Shown here: positions 26,078-34,703 of the stretch, piece by piece | Numbering within the stretch: position 1 is the stretch's first letter | How the letters are laid out: each line of letters starts with the position of its first letter | Notes under the pieces: generated by a model | What the model saw: only the letters and a program-made list of their open reading frames with translations | Database searches by the model: none | What the model was told of the DNA's origin: nothing | Made by a program: the position numbers and the translations under genes | Assembly: GCF_000316665.1 (NCBI RefSeq) | Contig: NC_019678.1 | Coordinates: forward strand, 4,898,001-4,962,000 | Direction of reading: 5' to 3' | Length of the DNA: 64,000 bases | DNA from: Rivularia sp. PCC 7116 | GTDB taxonomy: Bacteria > Cyanobacteriota > Cyanobacteriia > Cyanobacteriales > Nostocaceae

Positions 26078-27586
26078 ATGGCGAGAGATTTACGGGGATT
26101 TATCAAAATTTTGGAAGAAAGGGGACAATTAAAGCGAATTACCGCTAAAGTTGACCCTGAGTTGGAAATTGCGGAGATTTCTAACCGGATGCTGCAAAAA
26201 GGTGGCCCCGGTTTGATTTTTGAAAATGTTAAAGGTGCTGATTTTCCGGTTGCGGTGAACTTAATGGGAACCGTGGAAAGGATTTGCTGGGCTATGAATA
26301 TGGAACATCCCCAAGAATTGGAAACTTTGGGGAAAAAGTTAGCAATGTTACAGCAGCCAAAGCCACCAAAAAAGATTTCTCAAGCAGTTGATTTTGGTAA
26401 GGTTTTGTTTGATGTTGTTAAAGCGAAGCCGGGAAGAGATTTTTTCCCTGCTTGCCAACAAGTTGTGGTGCAGGGTGATAATTTAGATTTAAATAAATTA
26501 CCTTTAATTCGCCCTTATTCCGGCGACGCAGGCAAAATTATTACTTTAGGTTTGGTAATTACCAAAGATTGCGAAACCGGCACGCCAAACGTCGGCGTGT
26601 ATCGCTTGCAACTACAATCTAAAAATACCATGACCGTACACTGGCTCTCGGTGCGCGGTGGAGCCAGACATTTACGCAAAGCTGCGGAGAATGGTAAGAA
26701 ACTCGAAGTAGCGATTGCTTTAGGTGTCGATCCGTTAATTATTATGGCGGCAGCTACGCCGATTCCCGTTGATTTATCCGAATGGTTGTTTGCGGGTTTA
26801 TACGGTGGTTCGGGTGTTAGTTTAGCCAAGTGTAAAACAGTTGATTTAGAAGTACCCGCAGACTCCGAATTTGTTTTAGAAGGAACAATTACCCCTGGGG
26901 AAGTATTGCCAGATGGGCCATTTGGAGACCACATGGGCTATTACGGCGGCGTTGAAGATTCGCCATTAGTTCGCTTTCAATGCATGACACACCGAAAAGA
27001 GCCGGTGTATTTAACCACGTTCAGCGGTCGTCCACCAAAAGAAGAAGCCATGATGGCGATCGCTCTCAACCGAATTTACACCCCAATTCTGCGACAGCAG
27101 GTTTCGGAAATCGTTGACTTCTTCCTACCAATGGAAGCCTTGAGTTACAAAGCGGCGATAATATCTATAGATAAAGCATACCCCGGACAAGCACGACGGG
27201 CAGCTTTAGCATTTTGGAGCGCTTTGCCGCAGTTTACCTACACCAAATTCGTGATTGTAGTAGATAAAGATATAAACATTCGCGACCCCCGTCAAGTTGT
27301 ATGGGCAATAAGCTCCAAAGTAGATCCCACCCGAGACGTGTTTATATTGCCCAATACACCCTTCGACACCTTAGACTTTGCCAGCGAAAAACTAGGCTTA
27401 GGTGGAAGAATGGGAATTGATGCAACGACTAAAATTCCTCCAGAAACCGAACACGAATGGGGTGCGCCGTTAGAATCCGATGACGAAGTAGCAGCGATGG
27501 TTGAAAGAAGATGGGCAGAATACGGTTTGGATGATTTGAAATTGGGAGAAGTTGACGTTAACCTGTTTGGTTACGATATGAAATAG
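26078..27586 (+). CDS. ubiD: UbiD family prenylated-FMN decarboxylase
   Basis: The 502-aa protein is full-length UbiD: M-A-R-D-L-R-G-F-I at the start, N-V-G-V-Y-R-L-Q and the active-site region E-G-T-I-T-P-G-E, then G-P-F-G-D-H-M-G-Y-Y. These enzymes use prenylated FMN to decarboxylate aromatic or unsaturated acids. In cyanobacteria the UbiD homologue is linked to plastoquinone synthesis (decarboxylation of the prenylated 4-hydroxybenzoate), which is the likely role. It stands alone here. Confidence 0.93.
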   Translation: MARDLRGFIKILEERGQLKRITAKVDPELEIAEISNRMLQKGGPGLIFENVKGADFPVAVNLMGTVERICWAMNMEHPQELETLGKKLAMLQQPKPPKKISQAVDFGKVLFDVVKAKPGRDFFPACQQVVVQGDNLDLNKLPLIRPYSGDAGKIITLGLVITKDCETGTPNVGVYRLQLQSKNTMTVHWLSVRGGARHLRKAAENGKKLEVAIALGVDPLIIMAAATPIPVDLSEWLFAGLYGGSGVSLAKCKTVDLEVPADSEFVLEGTITPGEVLPDGPFGDHMGYYGGVEDSPLVRFQCMTHRKEPVYLTTFSGRPPKEEAMMAIALNRIYTPILRQQVSEIVDFFLPMEALSYKAAIISIDKAYPGQARRAALAFWSALPQFTYTKFVIVVDKDINIRDPRQVVWAISSKVDPTRDVFILPNTPFDTLDFASEKLGLGGRMGIDATTKIPPETEHEWGAPLESDDEVAAMVERRWAEYGLDDLKLGEVDVNLFGYDMK

Positions 27587-27599
27587 AACTAGTTATTAA

Positions 27600-27627
27600 T
27601 GTAGAGACGTAGCACTGCTACGTCTTT
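27600..27627. repeat. GTAGAGACGTA...TACGTCT hairpin
   Basis: This stem-loop lies 15 bp after the ubiD stop. It belongs to the same family as the hairpins at 14081 and 40376. Confidence 0.6.
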
Positions 27628-27682
27628 GGAGGATTTTGTTTATTAACTATTTTTTAGAACAATATTTCAAAGAGGTAGAGAA

Positions 27683-28468
27683 ATGTCTAATCCATTTCCC
27701 GGAATGAATCCTTATTTAGAAAGTCCTGAATTTTGGTCTGGTATTCATGGACGTATAATTGTATTTTTAGCAGATGTTTTATCACCTCAACTACGTCCTA
27801 AATACTTTGTAGCAGTTGAAGAACGAATTTATGAAACTACTCCTGATGATAGAGTTTTAGTTGGTATTCCTGATGTCGTAGTGCGAAGCTCGCAAACAGC
27901 AACGAGTTCGCAAACCGAAAATATTGCGATCGCAACTTCTTCGACTCAGCCATCCTCAGTAACACTTCCAATTCCTCAAACAGTTAAAGAAAGATATTTA
28001 GAAGTACGAAAAGTCGAAACAAAAGAAGTTGTGGCAGTAATTGAAGTTCTTTCTCCTAAAAATAAACGCACTGGAGAAGGAAGAAATGCATACGAAACAA
28101 AAAGAAATCGAATATTAACAATTTCAACGCATTTGATTGAAATTGACTTGTTACGTGCAGGTGAAGCGATGCCAATGTTGAATCATGATATTCAAAGTGA
28201 CTATCGCATATTAGTTAGTCGCAGCAATAAACGTCCCAAAGCTGATTTATATGCATTTAATTTAAAAGACAATATTCCCACATTCCCTTTACCTTTGCGC
28301 GAAGAAGATAAAGAGCCTCTCGTAGATTTACAAGAGTTAATTAACGGTATTTATGAAAGAGCAAGTTACGATTTAGTTATAGATTATAGTCAAGAACCCG
28401 TACCTGCATTGAGGGAAGAAGATAATATATGGGTAGATGAACTTTTAAAAGAACAAAAATTAAGATAA
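27683..28468 (+). CDS. DUF4058 family protein, copy 1
   Basis: The 261-aa protein opens with N-P-F-P-G-M-N-P-Y-L-E-S-P and continues with L-R-P-K-Y-F-V-A-V-E-E-R-I-Y, V-G-I-P-D-V-V and V-A-V-I-E-V-L-S-P-K-N-K, the DUF4058 pattern with acidic and Lys residues arranged as in PD-(D/E)XK nucleases. It is followed three bases later by a paralogue. Function unknown; the family is highly expanded in cyanobacteria. A GAGGTAGAG ribosome site precedes the ATG. Confidence 0.88.
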   Translation: MSNPFPGMNPYLESPEFWSGIHGRIIVFLADVLSPQLRPKYFVAVEERIYETTPDDRVLVGIPDVVVRSSQTATSSQTENIAIATSSTQPSSVTLPIPQTVKERYLEVRKVETKEVVAVIEVLSPKNKRTGEGRNAYETKRNRILTISTHLIEIDLLRAGEAMPMLNHDIQSDYRILVSRSNKRPKADLYAFNLKDNIPTFPLPLREEDKEPLVDLQELINGIYERASYDLVIDYSQEPVPALREEDNIWVDELLKEQKLR

Positions 28469-28471
28469 ATT

Positions 28472-29257
28472 ATGCCTTCTCCATTTACCGGAATGAATCC
28501 ATATTTAGAACATCCCGAACTATTTCCAGGATTACATCACTGGTTAATTATAGAAATTGCCAGATTCTTATCTCCTCAATTACGTCCTAAATACCGGGTT
28601 GCAGTTGAAGTCAGAACTTATGAAACTTCAGATGAGGATTCATTACAGGTAGGTATTCCTGATGTCACTATAATAAGTCGGCAAACTGCGAATGATTCTA
28701 CAACAACTAATGTAGCAGTAGCAGAACCAACTGTAGAACCTGTAAAAGTTAGAATTCCCGTTCCTTTAACAATTAAAGAAGGTTATTTGGAAGTTCGAGA
28801 AGTAGGTACAGAAGCATTAATAACTACAATAGAAATTCTTTCACCTAGCAACAAACGTCCTGGCAAAGGAAGACAAAAATACTTGAAAAAACGAGAAACT
28901 ATTTTAGAAACTCGTACTAATTTAGTAGAAATTGACTTATTACGAAAAGGTCAACCAATGCCGATAGTTGAGAATAAGATTCAGAGTCACTATCGGATTT
29001 TAGTTTATCGCGGCGATACCCGTCCAATAGCCGATTTATATGCTTTTAATTTACAAAATGTAATTCCTTCTTTCTCTTTACCCTTGCGTAGTGATGATAG
29101 GGAACCAGTTATTAATTTACAGGAATTATTGAATGAAATTTATGATATTTCTGGATATGATTTAGTAGTTGATTATAATCAAGAAGCTGTCCCCACTTTA
29201 AGTGAAAAAGATAAAAATTGGGTTGATGAGATTTTGAAACAACAAAAATTAAGATAA
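28472..29257 (+). CDS. DUF4058 family protein, copy 2
   Basis: It is exactly the same length (261 aa) as copy 1 and co-linear with it (P-F-T-G-M-N-P-Y-L-E-H-P, L-R-P-K-Y-R-V-A-V-E, T-I-E-I-L-S-P-S-N-K-R; both end in K-L-R-stop). The two are clearly a tandem duplication with considerable divergence, and they share one transcript to judge by the 3-bp spacing and the terminator that follows. Confidence 0.88.
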   Translation: MPSPFTGMNPYLEHPELFPGLHHWLIIEIARFLSPQLRPKYRVAVEVRTYETSDEDSLQVGIPDVTIISRQTANDSTTTNVAVAEPTVEPVKVRIPVPLTIKEGYLEVREVGTEALITTIEILSPSNKRPGKGRQKYLKKRETILETRTNLVEIDLLRKGQPMPIVENKIQSHYRILVYRGDTRPIADLYAFNLQNVIPSFSLPLRSDDREPVINLQELLNEIYDISGYDLVVDYNQEAVPTLSEKDKNWVDEILKQQKLR

Positions 29258-29298
29258 ATCAACAATAATTAATATCACGTTTATATTCATATTGATAG

Positions 29299-29332
29299 AA
29301 AGCGCTCAGGTAAACAACCTCAGCGCTTTTTT
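29299..29332 (+). terminator. Intrinsic terminator after the DUF4058 pair
   Basis: A stem AGCGCTCAGG / CCTCAGCGCT with one C-C mismatch and a 7-nt loop is followed by six T residues. Confidence 0.75.
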
Positions 29333-29384
29333 GTGTCTAAAACTACGTATAAAAACAGACATTTAATACTTTTATGACATCGTT

Positions 29385-29771
29385 ATGCCCAGAGTTCTGA
29401 GCATAATGATGACATTAAATAACGATAAATATATCGCAATTCTTGAGCAAATTCGCTGGGATGGAAAGCCAAAGTGTCCTTACTGCGAGTCAACCAACGC
29501 AACAGCGTACAAAAGTGAAGAAAGGTATCATTGCAATTCGTGTTATGTATCATTTAGCGTGACTGTTGGTACAATATTTCACAAAACTCATGTGAGTTTA
29601 GATAAATGGTTTTTAGCGATTCGTCTTGTGATGAATTCTTCCGGAGGTATCAGCGTGCGTCAATTGGCTAAGGAGATTGGGGTTAATAAGAATACTGCGG
29701 CTTCTATGGTGAGGAAGATTAAGGAGGAGGAGTCTGAAGTTTTGGAACGGTTTATGGGGGTTAAACTTTAA
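29385..29771 (+). CDS. Transposase zinc-ribbon/HTH fragment (IS1595-like N-terminus)
   Basis: The 128-aa product has a zinc ribbon (C-P-Y-C, later C-N-S-C) and a helix-turn-helix (I-S-V-R-Q-L-A-K-E-I-G-V-N-K-N-T-A). These match the N-terminal half of IS1595-type transposases. The DDE catalytic domain is absent downstream and I see no terminal inverted repeats. It is either a relic or one of the stand-alone short forms seen in cyanobacteria. ATGs at 29406 and 29409 are alternative starts. Confidence 0.7.
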   Translation: MPRVLSIMMTLNNDKYIAILEQIRWDGKPKCPYCESTNATAYKSEERYHCNSCYVSFSVTVGTIFHKTHVSLDKWFLAIRLVMNSSGGISVRQLAKEIGVNKNTAASMVRKIKEEESEVLERFMGVKL

Positions 29772-29854
29772 TTTTTTTAGCTCTCCCCACAGAGGGGAGA
29801 GAATTTTATCCATTTTTAATTCATGTATTTACTGTAAAATTGATTTGCTAAAAA

Positions 29855-30745
29855 ATGACATCATTACTTATGAATAAGCTAAATAAGTTATTATTTATAT
29901 CACAATCTTTACTTCCTATTATATGTATAATTAACTGTTTTTTAATAGGGAATAAGCCTGCTAATGCACATCTAAAAGAATATTCAAAGAAAGAATCAAC
30001 GAGTATTAATTTTGTATCGCAGAATAACACTCTCTCCTCCAAAAATAACTCAAGCAGTAATGATATAATCGGGAAAATAATTGTTTCCCTACTTACAGGT
30101 GGTGTTATTGGACAAATTCAGCAGCAAAGGATTGAACAAAAGAAAGATGTTATTCAGCAACTAGAAAAAGACCTAGAAGATAAAGCGAATAAAATAGAGA
30201 ACTTTTTCAAAGAAAAATATAATAGTGAGGAATATCCTAAACAGCATATGATAGACTTTTTCGCTCTAATCAATGAAGATTATGGCTTGAACAAAATTGA
30301 TATTCAAGGAGTTATGGCAGAAGATGTAAAAGAAAATAAACTTGAAGAATACAACGAAAATTTTAAATATTCTATCAAAGCAATAAATGGTTTATTATAT
30401 TCAGATGAAAGTGACAAAAAGCTATTAAAAGGTTTAGTCAATAGTGTAATTTCTCAAACTGTGACATATGACAATAAAGAAGATTTTAAAAATAAATGTA
30501 GAGAGTTATATAGTTATTTAAGAGGTTGGCTAATATGTAGTATGAGATACAATACTGAGAAACTTCCTATCGAATCTATTCAGTATAATGCTTTGAGTAA
30601 AGATGAAAAAATTAAAGCTCTAGAGTATACAAAAAAAATAGTTTTGAATGATGAAAAAATTAAAGAAAAAATTCCCAATCACTTATCTAGAAAATTAATT
30701 TGTGAATATATTGATATTCTTTTAGAAAAAATTTTATCACAGTAA
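29855..30745 (+). CDS. Unknown exported protein
   Basis: The 296-aa protein is not recognised. It begins with a hydrophobic signal-like segment (about 10-35) ending in A-N-A-H. A short Gly-rich turn (G-G-V-I-G-Q-I-Q-Q-Q) and a strongly charged coiled coil (about 85-120) follow, then a helical Lys/Glu-rich region to the end. Base composition is even more AT-rich than in its neighbours. It stands alone between a transposase relic and a gene-poor stretch, which would fit recent arrival. ATG at 29870 is an alternative start. Confidence 0.6.
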   Translation: MTSLLMNKLNKLLFISQSLLPIICIINCFLIGNKPANAHLKEYSKKESTSINFVSQNNTLSSKNNSSSNDIIGKIIVSLLTGGVIGQIQQQRIEQKKDVIQQLEKDLEDKANKIENFFKEKYNSEEYPKQHMIDFFALINEDYGLNKIDIQGVMAEDVKENKLEEYNENFKYSIKAINGLLYSDESDKKLLKGLVNSVISQTVTYDNKEDFKNKCRELYSYLRGWLICSMRYNTEKLPIESIQYNALSKDEKIKALEYTKKIVLNDEKIKEKIPNHLSRKLICEYIDILLEKILSQ

Positions 30746-30959
30746 TATAATATTTTTATGCGATTAGTTAAAATAATTCACTTATTCGCTACATATATTT
30801 CTTCTATCAATCTATGATAATATAGTAAATTAACCTTAATGTTTAGCCACAAAATAGCTATTGCTATTATCTACTTTGATATAATAAATACAACAGATTA
30901 TTTGATGATTTTATAGTAAAACTATTCTCTTATATCGATTAGATATTTTTTATTATTAT

Positions 30960-31157
30960 CTATTTATCTATTTCTGCAAGACTATAGTTAAAATCATCTT
31001 CATGAAGAATTTCTTGAAGTGTTTTTCTATAAACTATTTGAGCATCTTTTGTAGAAAGTCTATTTATTTCTGCATCAATTCCTAAAGTAGTTGTGTTATA
31101 TCCTAGTCTTCGTAATATATTCCTAACAATTATTAGCCATTGCTTTTTCGTATACAT
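30960..31157 (-). CDS. Small hypothetical protein
   Basis: The 65-aa ORF encodes a basic, helical peptide with no recognised domain (Y-T-K-K-Q-W-L-I-I-V-R-N-I-L-R-R-L-G-Y at the start, acidic end). No clear ribosome site is seen. It could be real, but support is weak. Confidence 0.3.
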   Translation of the reverse strand: MYTKKQWLIIVRNILRRLGYNTTTLGIDAEINRLSTKDAQIVYRKTLQEILHEDDFNYSLAEIDK

Positions 31158-31719
31158 ATAAGAATCGGTTGATATATTTTATAGAACTCTAAAAAATAAT
31201 ATTTTCTTTTTTTTGAAAATTCACTACCGCAAACTAGGACACTCCCAAAATCCCCAATCCTACTAGCGAGTTCAGCTATGCTGCCTCTATCGCACTCCCC
31301 CCACTTCCCCAAAACCCTGCCATAATCAAACACACATCTACCAACGTACAAACAAATGTCTGCTGACTGAAATTAAGACAATAAATGTCATTAAAGAAAT
31401 ACGAGCAATTTATCTTTAATCCTTTTATGGATTTGAGATAAAACATCACCTGAATAAACTTAAAATTCTTTATCCCTGCTCTACTTCCAAGAAGGGTATT
31501 TTAATTGTTGCAATATCTTTCAAATGCTGCTCAATCTCATCAAATTAATCTATAATTTTTACTCAAAAAAATTTTATCAACTCTTTACTGCTCTAAAATC
31601 AAATTTATCCTTCTAGACTGATAAATAAAACACCTTTCCTACCCCATTAGAGAGATAACTTTCTGTTATAAATTTCATAAATTAACTTAAAGGAATCTGC
31701 AATCGGAGAAAATATCATA
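31158..31719. other. Gene-poor stretch, 562 bp
   Basis: It is AT-rich, with only short unconvincing reading frames on either strand. It ends with a GGAG eleven bases upstream of the DUF2993 start codon. I see no repeats of the families found elsewhere. Confidence 0.5.
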
Positions 31720-32460
31720 ATGCCCGAAACTAAAGGATTAGGGGAAGAAGCGCTTAATAAAGCTGCCGAAGTTGGCATCACAAGTCAGTTAGATGAAGTT
31801 GAAGATTTAGACGTTGATATCGAAACCGATCCTTTAAAAGCGGTTCAAGGAGAGGTCGAATCAGTTGATATTGATGGCGACGGCTTGGTAATGAATAAAG
31901 ACCTCCGCATGGAGGAATTAGATATGCATATTGAGGATGTTTCTATCAATCCCATGAAGACAGCTTTCGGAGAAATTGAACTTACCAAACCAGCTAAAGG
32001 TAGTACGCGAGTTGTTTTACTCGAAGAAGATATCAATCGCGCTTTCTATTCTGAGTACGTACAGCAGCAGTTAATGAGCCAGAAAATTAATATTAACGGA
32101 CAAACAACAAGTATTGTTCCTCGAAAAGTTGATTTTCGTTTACCAGGGAAAGGCAAAGTAGAGTTAGATGCTAGTTTAATATTAAAAGAATCAGGAGAAA
32201 CACATCAAATTGCATTTTCCGCAGTACCGCAAGTAAGTAGTGATGGTAAAACTGTAACTTTGGAAAATGTTGATTATGGCGATAAAAAAGAAACTTCCCC
32301 CGAATTAACACAAGCATTAGTAAATCAAACCAGCGAATTATTAAATTTAAGCAACTTTGATTTAGAAGGAATGGATTTAATAGTCAAAAGTTTAGAAGTA
32401 GAAGCTGGAAAATTAATTATGTCAGCTGAAGCTTACGTTGAAAAAATCCCTACAGAGTAA
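31720..32460 (+). CDS. DUF2993 (LmeA-like) protein
   Basis: The 246-aa protein matches the DUF2993 pattern common in cyanobacteria: a long amphipathic beta-rich barrel-like region with V-L-L-E-E-D-I-N-R-A-F and repeated L-x-V-x-L stretches. The family includes mycobacterial LmeA, which binds phospholipids. There is no signal peptide at this start. The gene is 74 bp upstream of a DUF2231 membrane protein and they share a terminator. Confidence 0.78.
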   Translation: MPETKGLGEEALNKAAEVGITSQLDEVEDLDVDIETDPLKAVQGEVESVDIDGDGLVMNKDLRMEELDMHIEDVSINPMKTAFGEIELTKPAKGSTRVVLLEEDINRAFYSEYVQQQLMSQKININGQTTSIVPRKVDFRLPGKGKVELDASLILKESGETHQIAFSAVPQVSSDGKTVTLENVDYGDKKETSPELTQALVNQTSELLNLSNFDLEGMDLIVKSLEVEAGKLIMSAEAYVEKIPTE

Positions 32461-32534
32461 TCAATTAACAGCGAACAGTGAACAGTGAACAATAACCAAA
32501 TTTTGTTTTAACCTTTAACCTTTAACCTTTTATT

Positions 32535-33077
32535 ATGAATACTCAAGGTAGAAGAACATCTCCTTATCCTAATATTCCCAAAGTTCTAGAAACAGATGAT
32601 AGAGAATTTCGGGATGCTGGTGTTCCCAGTACTGTAGCTGTTCTAGGACATCCAATTCACCCAATCCTCGTACAATTCCCAATTGCTTTTTTAGTCGGTG
32701 CTTTTTTATCAGATGCTGTCTTCTGGTTTACTAATGATATCTTTTGGGCAAGAGCATCTTTTTATTTAATAGCTGCTGGTTTTGTTGCTGGAATTGTTGC
32801 TGCTATAACTGGAATGCTTGATTTTTTCCGAATCGAAAGAACCCGCATACGTACCGCTGGTTGGGCGCATATGGTGTTTAATATTTCGGCTTTATTATTA
32901 ACTCTAATCAATTTGATACTGCGATGGGGTTCGCCCGCAGCACCAGTATTACCTTGGGGTTTGGCAATTTCGACTGTTGTAGCTACACTTCTCGGTGTTT
33001 CTGGTTGGTATGGTGGTGAATTAGTTTATCGTCATAAAATTTCTGTCATCGGTAACGGTAATCCAGAACAACTTTAA
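32535..33077 (+). CDS. DUF2231 membrane protein
   Basis: The 180-aa protein has four predicted membrane helices and the family signature G-H-P-I-H-P-I-L-V-Q-F-P-I-A near the first one, plus a His in the third (G-W-A-H-M-V-F-N). The His residues suggest metal or haem binding, but the function is unknown. It is followed by a terminator at 33127. Confidence 0.85.
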   Translation: MNTQGRRTSPYPNIPKVLETDDREFRDAGVPSTVAVLGHPIHPILVQFPIAFLVGAFLSDAVFWFTNDIFWARASFYLIAAGFVAGIVAAITGMLDFFRIERTRIRTAGWAHMVFNISALLLTLINLILRWGSPAAPVLPWGLAISTVVATLLGVSGWYGGELVYRHKISVIGNGNPEQL

Positions 33078-33126
33078 GTCAGTTAGCAGTTAACAGTTAT
33101 CAGTTCTCAATAGTCATTAATTAAAT

Positions 33127-33155
33127 GTGTGCTAGGTAATCTAGCGCACTTTTTT
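33127..33155 (+). terminator. Intrinsic terminator
   Basis: A 9-bp stem (GTGTGCTAG / CTAGCGCAC, one G-U) with a 5-nt loop is followed by six T residues, about 50 bp after the DUF2231 stop. Confidence 0.8.
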
Positions 33156-33212
33156 ATTGATTAGATTTATTGATTATATATCAGTTACATTGCTCAATAA
33201 TAATATATAAAT

Positions 33213-33253
33213 CTAGAACCCAATGCCCAATGCCCCATGCCCAATCTCCAATT
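33213..33253. repeat. STRR array
   Basis: CCCAATG/CCCCATG heptamers lie just upstream of the DUF167 gene. Confidence 0.7.
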
Positions 33254-33261
33254 TTTAATTT

Positions 33262-33486
33262 ATGCAAAAAATAGTCAAAGTAAAACCTAATTCTAAAAAA
33301 CAAGAAATCATCGAAGAAGATGACGGTAGCCTGACTATACGATTGAAATCGCCGCCTGTTGACGGTAAAGCGAATGAAGAATTAATCAAAATATTATCTA
33401 AGAAGTTCAATGTACCCAAATCTTATATTCGTATTAAGTCGGGTGCTTCGTCGCGTCAAAAGCTGATTGAGATTGATACAGATTGA
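33262..33486 (+). CDS. DUF167/YggU family protein
   Basis: The 74-aa protein is a complete DUF167 domain: [22 protein letters not shown] and [10 protein letters not shown]. This small alpha/beta fold is widely conserved; its function is not established. Confidence 0.9.
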   Translation: MQKIVKVKPNSKKQEIIEEDDGSLTIRLKSPPVDGKANEELIKILSKKFNVPKSYIRIKSGASSRQKLIEIDTD

Positions 33487-33599
33487 TGAAAATTATGGCA
33501 GCCAAACAGTTTTCTAAGCTGTTGCTTGCGTAAGATTATTAGCAGCGAACAGCCAATGACGTTAAAATTGCAACCAAAAGCAAGCAGGAAATATAAGTT

Positions 33600-34337
33600 G
33601 TGCGTTTGATTTCCGCTCTACTGCTATTTGGTCAAATATGGTTGCGTTTGTTGCGGGGAAAAACTTGTTACCGCAATATCTTAGAACATATGGTGAAAGT
33701 TGGACCCGGTTCGATTTCTCCCGTGCTATTGGTAAGTTTTTTTGCTGGTATGATTTTTACAATTCAAACTGCAAGAGAATTAGTCCAGTTTGGTGCTGTG
33801 AATGCAGTTGGTGGTGCTTTTGCTCTAGCTTTTTGTCGGGAATTAGCGCCAATTTTAACGGCTAGTATAATCGCTGGACAAGTGGGTTCTGCTTTTGCTG
33901 CGGAAATTGGTGCGATGATAGTTACCGAACAAGTTGATGCGCTGTATATGTTGAGAACTAATCCTATTGATTATTTAGTTCTTCCTAGAGTTGTTGCTTG
34001 TAGCTTGCTGTTACCAATATTAACTATTTTTTCTTTAGTTACCGGAATTATTGGTGGAATATTTGCCGCAGGAGAGTTTTATCAGGTAGTTCCAGAAATA
34101 TTTCTAGAATCGGTGAGAGAGTTTCTAGAAACATCAGATTTGTTTATTATCTTATTCAAAGGTTTTGTTTTCGGAGTTTTAGTTGCTTTTATCGGCTGTA
34201 GCTACGGTTTATCTACTTGTGGAGGTGCAAAGGAAGTTGGGGAATCGTCAACTAAAGCTGTTGTAAGCAGTTGGATCGGTATTTTTATTATGGATTTTTT
34301 CCTTTCTTTGCTTTTCTTTGAAACCCCTGCAATTTAA
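33600..34337 (+). CDS. MlaE-type ABC transporter permease
   Basis: The 245-aa protein is a MlaE/YrbE-family permease with five or six membrane segments and the conserved motifs V-G-P-G-S-I-S-P, R-E-L-A-P-I-L-T-A and E-I-G-A-M-I-V-T-E-Q-V-D-A-L. In cyanobacteria and chloroplasts (TGD1) these permeases move lipids with an ATPase and an MCE-domain protein; neither partner is adjacent here. It starts at a GTG. Confidence 0.92.
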   Translation: MRLISALLLFGQIWLRLLRGKTCYRNILEHMVKVGPGSISPVLLVSFFAGMIFTIQTARELVQFGAVNAVGGAFALAFCRELAPILTASIIAGQVGSAFAAEIGAMIVTEQVDALYMLRTNPIDYLVLPRVVACSLLLPILTIFSLVTGIIGGIFAAGEFYQVVPEIFLESVREFLETSDLFIILFKGFVFGVLVAFIGCSYGLSTCGGAKEVGESSTKAVVSSWIGIFIMDFFLSLLFFETPAI

Positions 34338-34703
34338 ATATTTTATATCTATTGTTAATTAATGTATCGATTACCAGCCATCAAATATTAAATATTGAAA
34401 CGATATACTCTTAAGGATATAGCAGTACATAAATATGCTTAATTTTGAGAAAAAACGCTTAAATGCAAGTAATGAATAGATTGCGAGACTTAAAGACGAA
34501 TATTTGTCAATTTTCAATTTATATATATTTTCTTTGTTCCATTTTTTCTTTATCAGCATCTTAATTACTCAATAGCTTTTACCGATTCTAACTTTGACTA
34601 TAAATAATCTATAACTTAAATTATATTTCTAATTGCATATATAGCACTTAATCATACCTATGAATTAAGTAAGCAACTGCTAATTTTTTAGGGGAATAAT
34701 TCT
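34338..34703. other. Intergenic region before the lipoxygenase
   Basis: AT-rich leader with an AGGGG ribosome site at about 34690. No credible gene. Confidence 0.5.

Noticed and set aside
31133-31351. 72-codon minus-strand frame
   Set aside because: Cys- and Gly-rich composition, no ribosome site, and it overlaps the neighbouring small frame; not supported.
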